64,000 nucleotides of DNA, taken from the NCBI RefSeq assembly GCF_900089495.1, contig NZ_LT605203.1:2135622-2199621 (forward strand), read 5' to 3'. The notes under the pieces were generated by a model that was given only the letters and a program-made list of their open reading frames with translations, ran no database searches and was not told the origin of the DNA. Position 1 is the stretch's first letter, and every line of letters starts with the position of its first letter. The stretch is from Thiomonas sp. X19. Its GTDB lineage: Bacteria; Pseudomonadota; Gammaproteobacteria; Burkholderiales; Burkholderiaceae_C. The translations under genes were made by a program, and so were the position numbers. This document shows positions 35,483-43,795 of this stretch, piece by piece.

Positions 35483-37643
35483 CATGGCGTTGAGTGCTAC
35501 CCAGAATTTCGGTGATGTCCGGCTCGCTGTAATCATCAGGCACAGCGTTTGGAAACTGAATGATGTCAGCACTCTTGCTGGCGTTCTGACTCGATGGTTC
35601 AGCCTGAAAGCGGAAAGTCTCGGCGCTTCGATTGACCAACTTCTCAACGGCGCGGTTGGCGCGGATGTTCTTGGTGCGTTTGGCCGCACTCTCGGTGCTG
35701 GGTTCACCCTTCAACTTCACGGCATCGGACACGATCCCTTCGATGCTGGCAGCCAAGTCGGCCGCGGCCAGTTGCTGGCGTGGTTGTCGTTTCGCCGAAA
35801 TCTGCTTCTCTGCCTCTTGCAGTTGCCCGAGTTCCCATACTGATATTTGTTGATGTGCCCGGCTGCGCTCGGTTAGTTGGCAGACTTGGAATTGCATCGG
35901 CACCTCGGGATCGTGCAGGTAGATTTCATCGAGGTTGCGTGGATCGCAGGAGATTTTCACCTTCCAGTTGCCACGCTGTCGCGCCTTGTCGAACCACCGT
36001 TCCTCCAGAGCTTTCTGGCATGTGTAGAAGATGCCTCGCAGGCGGATGCCGTTGAGCGTGACTGTGGCCTCTTCGACCGGCAGCAGGCTGAAACGAACCA
36101 GCTCCTCCGGATATTGGCGTAGGCTGCCACTACGGTTCGCAATGCCCCAGTTCCATAGATCAATGGGCACCGCTGCAATGTTGTCGGCTGCGAGGTCACG
36201 ATCCTTGTCGTATCTCTTCAGTTCATGGTGATTGTTGTAGTACAAAACACACGCGATCACGATCCGGGTGAACTGATCCAGATCAAGTACGGCATCAAGC
36301 CGATAGTCTTTGCCACCACGGGCGCGGTAATCCACATCGATATAGCCAGGCACATACGGCTTGAACTTGGCAGGGATCAGGCGAAATCGTTGCTCAACAA
36401 TGCCTTTCCAGTCCGCACGGTATGCCGCAGCACTTTCAACCGTGACATTGAAGTTGTTGATTAACGTCTCGATCATGCGGCCTTCGATTTCACCCCGGTC
36501 ACCCAGCAGCGTGGCTGGCAGGTGGTGGCAGGGCCAGGTCTCCGAATCAATCTCGTGGCCGCTTCGCTTGCAGAAGGACTGCTTGTCGCAGGCCGTATTG
36601 GCCAGGGCCATCATGGCTCCAACCCATGACGGGCCCTCAAGACCGACATAGATGCCGACAATCATTCGACTGAATACATCGATCACGACGTAGAGCACTG
36701 GACGGCCAATGATCTTGCTTCTGTCGATGCGCGAAACCAGATACACGTCGGCGATTGTCGCGTCGATCTGATAACGCGCACCCGGACCCCAGACCTCCGC
36801 TGTCGATGTGCCAATGAGCCCGCGTAGGTTCTTGTCATAGATTCGTGGTCGCAACCGCTCACGCTTGATGTCCAGTCGGTCGTGATCCTGCTCCAGCCAG
36901 TAATTGAACTGGCCAAAGCTTGGGAAACCGCTGGCCGAGGCGGCGCCATTTGGGGCATGGGTAACGCGGCCAGTGCCAGGATCAATCGTGCGCTCGCAGA
37001 AGAAATCCTTGATCATCTGGTCGTACGCACCACGCAGCGTGAACTTGGTCTGTGTGGTGTAGTAGCGTGCCACGGCGACGCGGAAGATCTTGCGGATGCC
37101 ATCGTCGACATTGAGACTCGGTAACTCACCGAGCTTGCGGGGACGGCCGCGCTTGATGTCCGAGCTGCTGGCTGAACGCGCCTTTCCCTTGCCACCTGAG
37201 TTTGCGTAGTCGGGAAGCAATGCATTTGGCGTCTGACCGCGCTGCCAATAGCGCCGTAGATAAAGGTAGATGGTGGCTCGCGTTGCCAGTCCGGCGGCGA
37301 CGCACCCGGCGACTTTTTGTGCTCGGTGCCCGGGGTAATAGATCTCGGGCTCGTCACAAATCAAATCGGCAACGATTTGCCACGCACGGTCTCGCTTGAT
37401 TTTGCGCTGCTCAGGCAGGGATGCTTCCTCCACAATGGCCAGATAGGGGTCAGCAGTCAGCAACCTTGAACAACCTGCTTGCAAATCGGATTGCAGGGCC
37501 TGCAACTGCACCAGTTCCGGCGTGGCATCGTGCGCTTTGGTGTCGATCACGAACCCGACAGGCTGTGTCGGATGTAACCACAACAAACGTATCGTGCGAG
37601 CATGCGGCTCGCCGTATTCGAGCAGATCATTTCGCAACAGCAT
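35469..37643 (-). CDS. tnsB: Tn7-like transposase TnsB (DDE)
   Basis: 724 residues, slightly longer than Tn7 TnsB (702). An N-terminal DNA-binding region (ATRATIYLYLRRYWQRGQ) precedes the retroviral-integrase-type core: first Asp in ARYQIDATIADVYLVSR, second Asp region in LYVVIDVFSRMIVGIYVG, Glu in RADWKGIVEQRFRL. It would cut and join the 3' ends of the transposon. ATGA overlap with tnsA. Confidence 0.92.
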   Translation of the reverse strand: MLLRNDLLEYGEPHARTIRLLWLHPTQPVGFVIDTKAHDATPELVQLQALQSDLQAGCSRLLTADPYLAIVEEASLPEQRKIKRDRAWQIVADLICDEPEIYYPGHRAQKVAGCVAAGLATRATIYLYLRRYWQRGQTPNALLPDYANSGGKGKARSASSSDIKRGRPRKLGELPSLNVDDGIRKIFRVAVARYYTTQTKFTLRGAYDQMIKDFFCERTIDPGTGRVTHAPNGAASASGFPSFGQFNYWLEQDHDRLDIKRERLRPRIYDKNLRGLIGTSTAEVWGPGARYQIDATIADVYLVSRIDRSKIIGRPVLYVVIDVFSRMIVGIYVGLEGPSWVGAMMALANTACDKQSFCKRSGHEIDSETWPCHHLPATLLGDRGEIEGRMIETLINNFNVTVESAAAYRADWKGIVEQRFRLIPAKFKPYVPGYIDVDYRARGGKDYRLDAVLDLDQFTRIVIACVLYYNNHHELKRYDKDRDLAADNIAAVPIDLWNWGIANRSGSLRQYPEELVRFSLLPVEEATVTLNGIRLRGIFYTCQKALEERWFDKARQRGNWKVKISCDPRNLDEIYLHDPEVPMQFQVCQLTERSRAHQQISVWELGQLQEAEKQISAKRQPRQQLAAADLAASIEGIVSDAVKLKGEPSTESAAKRTKNIRANRAVEKLVNRSAETFRFQAEPSSQNASKSADIIQFPNAVPDDYSEPDITEILGSTQRHDDKP

Positions 37644-38491
37644 CAGGCACTCTTCCTGGTTTGTTGCGCCGCAGTATTTGGAACTACGACTTCAAGCGAA
37701 TCCACTTGCATTTGCATGTCGAACTTGGCATTGAGATCGATGGTGATTCGTTTGTTGGCAGCAAGATGCCGTAAGACGGTCAGCGCTTCGCCGATGGCGA
37801 AGCCTTGCGTGCTTTCCAGAAGCCGGAAGAATTGCTTGATGGACATGCCGGTCGCCTGAGGCAAACAGGCCAAGAAGTTCCCGCATCGCTCATCCCAGTA
37901 GCTGGGTTGCGGTGCCGTCATCAGTTGCAATGACTGCATCTCATGCAACCAACGAAGATTCTTGATACGTTGGGCAGGCAGATCGAGATCGGTCACCAAG
38001 CCCCAGTCGACCCCTTTGATTTGCCAATAGCGGCGTTCGATTTCTTGCTTCTCAAGCGTACGGTCCTCATCGAGCTCAGACGCTGGTTTGACGGACCGAG
38101 CGACGAGCGCACTCGTGTTACCTGCCCCCAGGTTAATCATGAAGTCGGTTGTCATCACGATGTCGGTGCGACTTTGTGTATCGATTGGGTGCCGAACTCC
38201 CATGTCGGCAGCAATGCGTCGTGTCTCGTCCCGATCCAGTGGAAACTGCTCACGAATGTCGGTGACCGCATCTGACCAGTCAAGCAACAGGAACAACGCT
38301 GTCTCCATATCCGACAGCAGATGATGTTCGCGACCCGTCTTGCGGCTGTGAATCCGAGAAGATCGACCCCGTGAAGACACATCTTGGACGTTGAGCCAAG
38401 GTCGGTAATCCTTTCCACGCCCTTGCCCACGCCCTTCCTTCAGGAATCGAGCGATTTTGTCCTCATCGAAACCGTACCTGCGCTTGGCCAC
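37643..38491 (-). CDS. tnsA: Tn7-like endonuclease subunit TnsA
   Basis: 282 residues from GTG 38491. The N-terminal restriction-endonuclease-like fold shows the expected acidic/lysine residues: Glu in LLSDMETALFLLLDW, Asp in RTDIVMTTDFMINL, Lys in LVARSVKPASELDE. TnsA cuts the 5' ends and so makes transposition cut-and-paste. Genes A-B-C overlap each other, showing one transcription unit. Upstream there is no recognisable right-end array. Confidence 0.9.
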   Translation of the reverse strand: MAKRRYGFDEDKIARFLKEGRGQGRGKDYRPWLNVQDVSSRGRSSRIHSRKTGREHHLLSDMETALFLLLDWSDAVTDIREQFPLDRDETRRIAADMGVRHPIDTQSRTDIVMTTDFMINLGAGNTSALVARSVKPASELDEDRTLEKQEIERRYWQIKGVDWGLVTDLDLPAQRIKNLRWLHEMQSLQLMTAPQPSYWDERCGNFLACLPQATGMSIKQFFRLLESTQGFAIGEALTVLRHLAANKRITIDLNAKFDMQMQVDSLEVVVPNTAAQQTRKSA

Positions 38492-38760
38492 CTGGAAGTC
38501 CTGTTAGAAGCAATTTGACAAATTAAGCCCGGCTGGGCTTCATGCTTGCGTCGCTGGCGCCTCCAGAAGATCGACCATCCCAAAATCTGGCGGACAAATC
38601 CGGGACTCGAACCAAGAGAAGGTGAGCCTGGGACAGCAAGTTGAGGCGAGGCGATTGCGCTGATCTCCGGTCAATTGGCTACCGATGCCCAAGAAAAGGG
38701 GCGCCCTCGATGATGGCTTGATCACCCGCGTGCTTGATCATCCGCAGCACCGGCACGGTC
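38492..38760. other. Gene-free junction between tnsA and the Rieske gene
   Basis: No gene is supported here. The Tn7-like right end would be expected in this stretch but I see no TAAAGTC-type sites. A tRNA-like 3' fragment (T-arm GGTTCGAGTCCC and a terminal CCA on the minus strand, ~38588-38619) is present but lacks the rest of a tRNA and has one base too many between the T-arm and CCA. Confidence 0.5.
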
Positions 38761-39345
38761 CTACGAACCATGCGGCGGAACGCCAAGGATGATTTCAGTG
38801 GGCCGCACAAAATGATAATCAGGAATAGCCATATTGCCTGGTGCTGGCATATTCTTGAAAACTCTGGCTGCCAGATCATAAGTCGAGCCATGACACGGGC
38901 ACAGAAAACCCCCAACCCAATCTGATGGCAAGCCTGGCTGTGGTCCCGGATTGAGTCGATCTGTGGGCGAACATCCAAGGTGTGTACAGATATCGGTCCA
39001 GATGAAATATTCTGGTTTGGTGGAGCGCCACTGGTTGCGCGCCCATTCTGGCGTCGGGTATTGCGTGCTCTGGGAAAGAGGGTCGACGACCCTGGACTGT
39101 GTGACATTCAAGGAAGCCAGCATCGCAGGCGTGCGATGAAGGATTCCGATCGGCTGGCCGCGCCACAAAACTGTTTTGCGCTGCCCGGGCTCTAGGCCGG
39201 TGAAATCGACTTTGATCGGGCCACCTTCTGCCCGAGCCGCTGCCGAAGGGTCCATCGATTCGATGAACGGGACTGCCGTGGCCGCACAGCCGATGCAGCC
39301 GGTCGCGCCCGTGGCGAGCAGCCAGAAGCGTCGTTGTGGATCCAT
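38761..39345 (-). CDS. petA: Ubiquinol-cytochrome c reductase Rieske iron-sulfur subunit
   Basis: 194 residues, normal for the bc1-type Rieske protein. An N-terminal anchor with a twin-Arg-like start (QRRFWLLATGATGCIGC) is followed by a soluble domain with cluster ligands CTHLGCSP and GFLCPCHGSTYDL. Normally petB and petC follow; here the gene ends 270 bases from tnsA, so the rest of the operon is missing. It is divergent from aioB. It could be a displaced bc1 component or serve arsenite-linked electron flow; the sequence alone cannot tell. Confidence 0.87.
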   Translation of the reverse strand: MDPQRRFWLLATGATGCIGCAATAVPFIESMDPSAAARAEGGPIKVDFTGLEPGQRKTVLWRGQPIGILHRTPAMLASLNVTQSRVVDPLSQSTQYPTPEWARNQWRSTKPEYFIWTDICTHLGCSPTDRLNPGPQPGLPSDWVGGFLCPCHGSTYDLAARVFKNMPAPGNMAIPDYHFVRPTEIILGVPPHGS

Positions 39346-39531
39346 GTTGATGTCGCTTTCCCTGTTTGCGATGAGTTCGATAGGCGCTCACGTGAAAGCC
39401 ACGCGACCTACCACCAACATGGATCGGGAAAGCTCCGCTCGGTTCCAGCGATTAGGGTATTGCCGAATATCATTGACTCGAATCGAGGAAACGAACAGGT
39501 CGTTCTTTGCGCGAGATTTTGACGTTCGAAT

Positions 39532-39578
39532 GTTACGTTATCGTAACGCGACAAAATCCAACGTTACGATAACGTAAC
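39532..39578 (+). promoter_or_regulatory. 16-bp inverted repeat upstream of aioB, probable operator
   Basis: GTTACGTTATCGTAAC at 39532-39547 and its exact complement GTTACGATAACGTAAC at 39563-39578 are separated by 15 bases, and each arm is itself nearly palindromic. It lies ~150 bases before aioB and ~190 before the divergent petA start, a good place for a regulator controlling both. Candidate binders encoded nearby are AioF and the second ArsR. No sigma-54 type TGGCAC-N5-TTGC promoter is visible in the region. Confidence 0.6.
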
Positions 39579-39726
39579 GTAAATGGAGTACTCGGCGGTC
39601 CGTGATAAACTTGCCACTGATGGGATGCGTGTTTTCACTATATCTATGGCTCTTGTTCGGATGTAAAAAGCGACTCTTCAACTGTTAGCGAGCTTTAACG
39701 AGCTTTAACTCACCCGAGGAGGCATC

Positions 39727-40266
39727 ATGACTGAAAAAGTATCACGCCGGATTTTCCTGAAAGTTGCCGGCACGAGCGTAGCAGGGGTCGGAGCGGCCGT
39801 CAGCCCGGTCGGCTCCGCCGTGGCGGCGGGGAATAACCAAGCCGCTATCCAGGCCGCCGCCGGCGCCGCAGTACTGCCGTATCCCAAGATCTCCGTCGGC
39901 AAGGCCCAAAGCATGCAGGCCAACACACCCGTGTCGTTCAGCTATCCGGATGGCGACTCGCCTTGCGTGGCCATCAAGATGGGGCAGCGTGTCGCAGGCG
40001 GCGTTGGCCCCGACGGTGACATCGTGGCGTACAGCAACCTTTGCACCCACATGGGCTGCCCCTTGATGTACGACCCGGCCACGCAGCGTTTCAAGTGCCC
40101 CTGTCACTACAGCATGTTCGATCCCGAGAAGTCGGGTCAGATGATCTGCGGCCAGGCGACCGAAGATCTGCCGCAAATCCAACTCGAGTACGACCCGGCC
40201 TCCGACAGTGTTCGCGCCGTGGCCGTCACCGGCCTGATCTACGGCCGCCAGGCCAACGTGCTGTAA
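39727..40266 (+). CDS. aioB: Arsenite oxidase small (Rieske) subunit
   Basis: 179 residues. A Tat signal ([19 protein letters not shown]) is followed by the mature protein with Rieske cluster ligands [11 protein letters not shown] and CPCHYSMFD. AioB accepts electrons from the Mo/3Fe-4S subunit and passes them to a c-type cytochrome in the periplasm; AioA has no Tat signal and is co-exported with AioB. ATG 39727 follows GAGGAGG at 39717-39723. Followed after 27 bases by aioA. Confidence 0.96.
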   Translation: MTEKVSRRIFLKVAGTSVAGVGAAVSPVGSAVAAGNNQAAIQAAAGAAVLPYPKISVGKAQSMQANTPVSFSYPDGDSPCVAIKMGQRVAGGVGPDGDIVAYSNLCTHMGCPLMYDPATQRFKCPCHYSMFDPEKSGQMICGQATEDLPQIQLEYDPASDSVRAVAVTGLIYGRQANVL

Positions 40267-40293
40267 GCCCATCACCGTCAGGAGACGAACACC

Positions 40294-42819
40294 ATGTCGC
40301 AATTCAAGGATCGTGTCGCGCTGCCGCCGGCAGATGCGCAAAAAACCAATTTGACCTGCCATTTCTGCATCGTGGGCTGTGGCTACCACGCCTACACCTG
40401 GGATGCTGACCGCGAGGGCGGACGTGCGCCCAACCAGAACGCGCTGGGGCTCGATTTTCGCAAGCAACTTCCACCCTTCGCCACCATCATGACCCCGGCG
40501 ATGACCAATGTGCTGACCGACAAGAATGGCAAGCGTAAAGCCGTCATGATCGTGCCGGACAAGGCCTGCGTCGTCAACCAGGGGCTGAGCTCAACCCGGG
40601 GGGGCAAAATGGCTTCCTACTTCTACAACGCCGATGGCCTCACCAAAGAGCGTCTGCTTCATCCCCGTGTCTACTATGGTGACCAGTGGATGGACACTTC
40701 CTGGGACTACGCCTCCCAAGTTTATGGTGGCATGGTCAAAAAAATTCTGGACGAAGATGGTCCGGATGAGATCGCTGTGGCCATGTTTGACCATGGGGGC
40801 GCCGGCGGAGGTTTCGAGAACACGTGGGGCACCGGCAAGCTGATCTTCACCGGTATCCAGACCCCGACGGTGCGCATCCACAACCGTCCGGCGTACAACT
40901 CCGAATGCTTCGGCAACCGTGACATGGGCATTTTCGAGTTGAATAACAGCTACGAGGATGCCGAATTGGCTGACGTCATCTGGTCCATCGGCAACAATCC
41001 TTATGAAAACCAGACGAATTACTTCCTCGTGCACTGGCTGCCCAATCTGCAGGGCGGCACCGTGGACAAGAAGAAGAAAATGTTCCCCGGCGAACCGGTC
41101 GGTCCTGGCAAATTCATCTTCGTCGATCCGCGCCGCAATCCGTCGATTTCGATTTGTGAGGATCTGGCCAAGGATCAGGTTCTGCACTTGGCGATCAATC
41201 CCGGGAGCGATGGCGCCCTGTTCAATGGCTTGTTGACCTACATCGTCGATCAAGGCTGGATCAACAAGGACTTCATTGCCAACCACACGGAAGGTTTCGA
41301 GGCGGCTGTCAAGGCCAACGCCATGTCGTTGGACGAGTGCAGTCGCATCACCGGCGTTTCGGTGGCGCAGATCAAGCAGGCTGCGGAGTGGAGCTACAAA
41401 CCCAAGGCTCCGGGTAAGCAGCCACGCACCATGCATGCCTTCGAGAAAGGCATCATCTGGGGCAACAACAACTACGTCACCGAACAAGCCATTGGTGCCG
41501 TTGTCGTGGCCACGCACAATGTGGGCAGCCGACGTGGGACAGGCTGGGTGCGCATGGGCGGTCACCAGGAAGGTTACACACGGCCCCCATATCCGGAACC
41601 CAAGTCCCGCTATCCGGCCGCCGACTTTCCCATTCCGCGCCATGACAAGTTGATCGAGGTTGATACCTACCTCATCAATGGCAAGGGCAAGATGATGACG
41701 TTCTGGGCGTGCAACACCTTCCAGACCACCAACAATGCCCAGGCTCTGCGCGAAGCCGTCATTCGCCGCAGTCAGATCGTCAAACAGGCCATGGGCCAGG
41801 CACGTGGCGCCACGCCCAAGGAGATGGTGGACGTGATCTACAAGGCAACGCAAAAGGGCGGGTTGTTTGTTGGAATGATGGATATCTATCCCACCATGAT
41901 TGCCGAGGCGGCCCATGTGATGTTTCCGGGCGCTCTGCCGGGAGAAATGAACCACACCTCGATGAACGGTGAGCGCCGCCTGCGCATGTCCGAGAAGTTC
42001 ATCGATCCCCCAGGCGAAGCCTTGCCCGACTGTCTGACCGCAGCGCGAATCGCCAACACCATTCGCGTGATGTACGAGGCCGAAGGCAATGCCAAGATGG
42101 CCAAGCGCTTCGAAGGTTTCGAGTGGACAACCCCGGAAGATGCCTTCAACGATGGATTCCGCCAGGTCGGTCGACCGGGCGCACCCAAAATCGACAGTGA
42201 AGGTTACGCCACGGGCTACATGGCCACGTACGCACTGCTGCGCAAAGCTGGCAACAACGGCGTGCAGATGCCGATCAAGCAGGTTGATGGAGACAAGCTG
42301 CTGGGTTCGCCGACGCTTTATCCCGACGACAAGTTCGACACGCCCAATGGCAAGATCCAGGTCTTTCCAGCGAAGTGGGATGGTTGGCTCAAACAGGCAG
42401 CCGAGGTCAAGGCCAAGTACAAATTCTGGATCAACAACGGCCGGTTCAACGAAGTCTGGCAGTCTTGGTACAACAACCAATACGACCCCTTCATCATGGA
42501 CCGTTACCCGATGGCGGTGATCCAGATGAATCCTGCGGATATGGCGACCCTCGGCGTCAAGCCGACCGATGTGGTTGAAATCTACAACGACTACGGCACC
42601 ACGATGGCAATGGCCTACCCGGAGCCGACCATCAAGCTCAACCAGTCCTTCGTCGTTTTCGGCGCGCCCAAAGGGGTCGTGGGTTCCGTGGTGACCACCG
42701 CAACGGATGTGCATTTCCTCGAGTACCACAAGGGAACCTGGGCCGACATTCGTCGGGTCGGCCCGATGCCCGACTGGAAACGTACGGTCTCGACCAAGAG
42801 CCGCATGTACGGGGTTTGA
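40294..42819 (+). CDS. aioA: Arsenite oxidase large (molybdopterin) subunit
   Basis: 841 residues, the usual size. The N-terminal [15 protein letters not shown] gives the Cys-x2-Cys-x3-Cys ligands of the 3Fe-4S cluster of arsenite oxidases; there is no Tat signal, as expected. Family segments include [20 protein letters not shown] near the C-terminus and [17 protein letters not shown] in the Mo-binding domain. It oxidises arsenite to arsenate at a bis-molybdopterin Mo centre. Preceded by CAGGAGACGAAC. MoCo genes lie downstream. Confidence 0.97.
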   Translation: MSQFKDRVALPPADAQKTNLTCHFCIVGCGYHAYTWDADREGGRAPNQNALGLDFRKQLPPFATIMTPAMTNVLTDKNGKRKAVMIVPDKACVVNQGLSSTRGGKMASYFYNADGLTKERLLHPRVYYGDQWMDTSWDYASQVYGGMVKKILDEDGPDEIAVAMFDHGGAGGGFENTWGTGKLIFTGIQTPTVRIHNRPAYNSECFGNRDMGIFELNNSYEDAELADVIWSIGNNPYENQTNYFLVHWLPNLQGGTVDKKKKMFPGEPVGPGKFIFVDPRRNPSISICEDLAKDQVLHLAINPGSDGALFNGLLTYIVDQGWINKDFIANHTEGFEAAVKANAMSLDECSRITGVSVAQIKQAAEWSYKPKAPGKQPRTMHAFEKGIIWGNNNYVTEQAIGAVVVATHNVGSRRGTGWVRMGGHQEGYTRPPYPEPKSRYPAADFPIPRHDKLIEVDTYLINGKGKMMTFWACNTFQTTNNAQALREAVIRRSQIVKQAMGQARGATPKEMVDVIYKATQKGGLFVGMMDIYPTMIAEAAHVMFPGALPGEMNHTSMNGERRLRMSEKFIDPPGEALPDCLTAARIANTIRVMYEAEGNAKMAKRFEGFEWTTPEDAFNDGFRQVGRPGAPKIDSEGYATGYMATYALLRKAGNNGVQMPIKQVDGDKLLGSPTLYPDDKFDTPNGKIQVFPAKWDGWLKQAAEVKAKYKFWINNGRFNEVWQSWYNNQYDPFIMDRYPMAVIQMNPADMATLGVKPTDVVEIYNDYGTTMAMAYPEPTIKLNQSFVVFGAPKGVVGSVVTTATDVHFLEYHKGTWADIRRVGPMPDWKRTVSTKSRMYGV

Positions 42820-42890
42820 ATCGCCCCCATTCTCCCAGGCCGAGATGGCCTGGGGGAACCGCTGTCCTCCTCCTCGGGCGGCAGTTCCTT

Positions 42891-42917
42891 GGGCTCCTAC
42901 CCTGGAGCCCATTTTTT
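42891..42917 (+). terminator. Intrinsic terminator/attenuator between aioA and cyc1
   Basis: GGGCTCC, six bases, GGAGCCC, then A and six T (42912-42917). A second stem without a T-run, CCCAGGCC-GAGAT-GGCCTGGG, lies just before it at 42834-42854. It probably reduces transcription of the downstream aio genes relative to aioBA. Confidence 0.75.
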
Positions 42918-42969
42918 GAATGCGGGAGTCAGTGCATTCCATGTCAAGCCATCAAAACTGAGGAACACG

Positions 42970-43281
42970 ATGAACAAACTTCTTTTGTGCACATCCCTGG
43001 CCTTGTTCGCAGCCCAAGCCTGGGCCGCCCCTGACATGTTGGCTTTGGCCAAGCAGAAGAACTGCCTGGGCTGCCATGCGCTGGACGCCAAGATCGTTGG
43101 CCCCGCCTACAAGGCCGTGGCCGAGAAATACGCTGGCAAGCCCGGTGCCGAGCAAATGCTGGTCAATGCCGTGTTGCATGGCCATGTCGGCACCTGGGGT
43201 CAGGTGCCGATGCCGGCCAACACCGATGTCACCCCGGCGCAGGCCAAGCAGTTGGTCGAGTGGATTTTGAGTCTGAAGTAA
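42970..43281 (+). CDS. cyc1: Periplasmic mono-haem cytochrome c of the aio locus
   Basis: 103 residues from ATG 42970 with a signal peptide (LLLCTSLALFAAQAWA) and one haem site NCLGCH; the distal ligand is expected at Met of GQVPMPAN. Length and motifs fit cytochrome c-551/552 types. As the first gene after aioBA it is the likely electron acceptor of arsenite oxidase. The central segment is almost identical to part of the fusion protein encoded at 43796. Confidence 0.9.
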   Translation: MNKLLLCTSLALFAAQAWAAPDMLALAKQKNCLGCHALDAKIVGPAYKAVAEKYAGKPGAEQMLVNAVLHGHVGTWGQVPMPANTDVTPAQAKQLVEWILSLK

Positions 43282-43389
43282 GCCCGTAGGCCAGAAGGCG
43301 GAGCAGCCGAGGCCTCATTGAAAGAGGCATCGGCTGGCGTAACCGCCCACAATCTCTCAGGGAGTTCCCGTCTTTCCACACCGCCAAGC

Positions 43390-43758
43390 ATGCGCTACCA
43401 ACTTCCTTTTGCCCGCGACATGGGCAGCAACACGGGTTTGCGCGGACAAATCTTGCGCAGGCCTCTCGGCACGCGGGAGGATGACGTCACTGCGGTCTTC
43501 GAGGCCGCTGCCGAATTGTTCGCCGCCCTGTCATCCCCGATGCGATTGAGCATCGTTTGCCACCTGCGCGAGCAGGACATGAACGTGCAGCAGATTGCCA
43601 ACCGGATCGGCAGCAGCCAGCCCAACACGTCCCTGCATTTGCGCCAACTGCACCAGATCGGCATTGTGGATCGGTCGAGGAGCGGTCAGTCGGTGACGTA
43701 CCGCATCCGCAACACCTTCGTGGCCGATCTGTGCAAGATCGTTTGCCCAGGCCATTGA
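43390..43758 (+). CDS. aioF: ArsR/SmtB-family regulator of the aio operon
   Basis: 122 residues from ATG 43390 (MRYQLPFARDMGSNTG); a longer frame to 43318 is possible. The winged helix reads AELFAALSSPMRLSIVCHLR and RIGSSQPNTSLHLRQLHQIG. Cysteines are in IVCHLRE and LCKIVCPGH rather than in the classic ELCVCDL As-site. Position after cyc1 matches AioF, an ArsR/SmtB member reported to take part in arsenic control of the Thiomonas aio operon; identity is by synteny. A paralogue lies at 45323. Confidence 0.8.
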   Translation: MRYQLPFARDMGSNTGLRGQILRRPLGTREDDVTAVFEAAAELFAALSSPMRLSIVCHLREQDMNVQQIANRIGSSQPNTSLHLRQLHQIGIVDRSRSGQSVTYRIRNTFVADLCKIVCPGH

Positions 43759-43795
43759 GGGCGCGTGCAACAGCACTTGATCAGACCTCACCGCC

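Larger units (their letters stand above)
21701..38491 (-). mobile_element. Tn7-like transposon (tnsABCDE) carrying three nested elements
   Basis: All five tns genes lie on the minus strand in the Tn7 order A-B-C-D-E, reading from right to left. The left end is at 21701: TGTTCGCAACAAATAAAGTC closely matches the layout of the Tn7 terminus (TGT, then an ACAA-TAAAGTC TnsB-type site). I could not find a matching right end between tnsA and 38760, so the right boundary given is only the tnsA start. tnsE and tnsD are both interrupted, so the element is probably immobile. Apart from the inserted elements there is no cargo. Confidence 0.88.

Noticed and set aside
38588..38619. tRNA-like 3' end on the minus strand (T-arm consensus and CCA)
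   Set aside because: There is one base too many between the T-stem and CCA, and no D-arm, anticodon arm or matching acceptor strand lies upstream. At most a decayed attachment-site fragment.
39346..39726. Sigma-54 promoter for aioBA as in some other arsenite oxidisers
   Set aside because: No TGGCAC-N5-TTGC type element is found in the upstream region.
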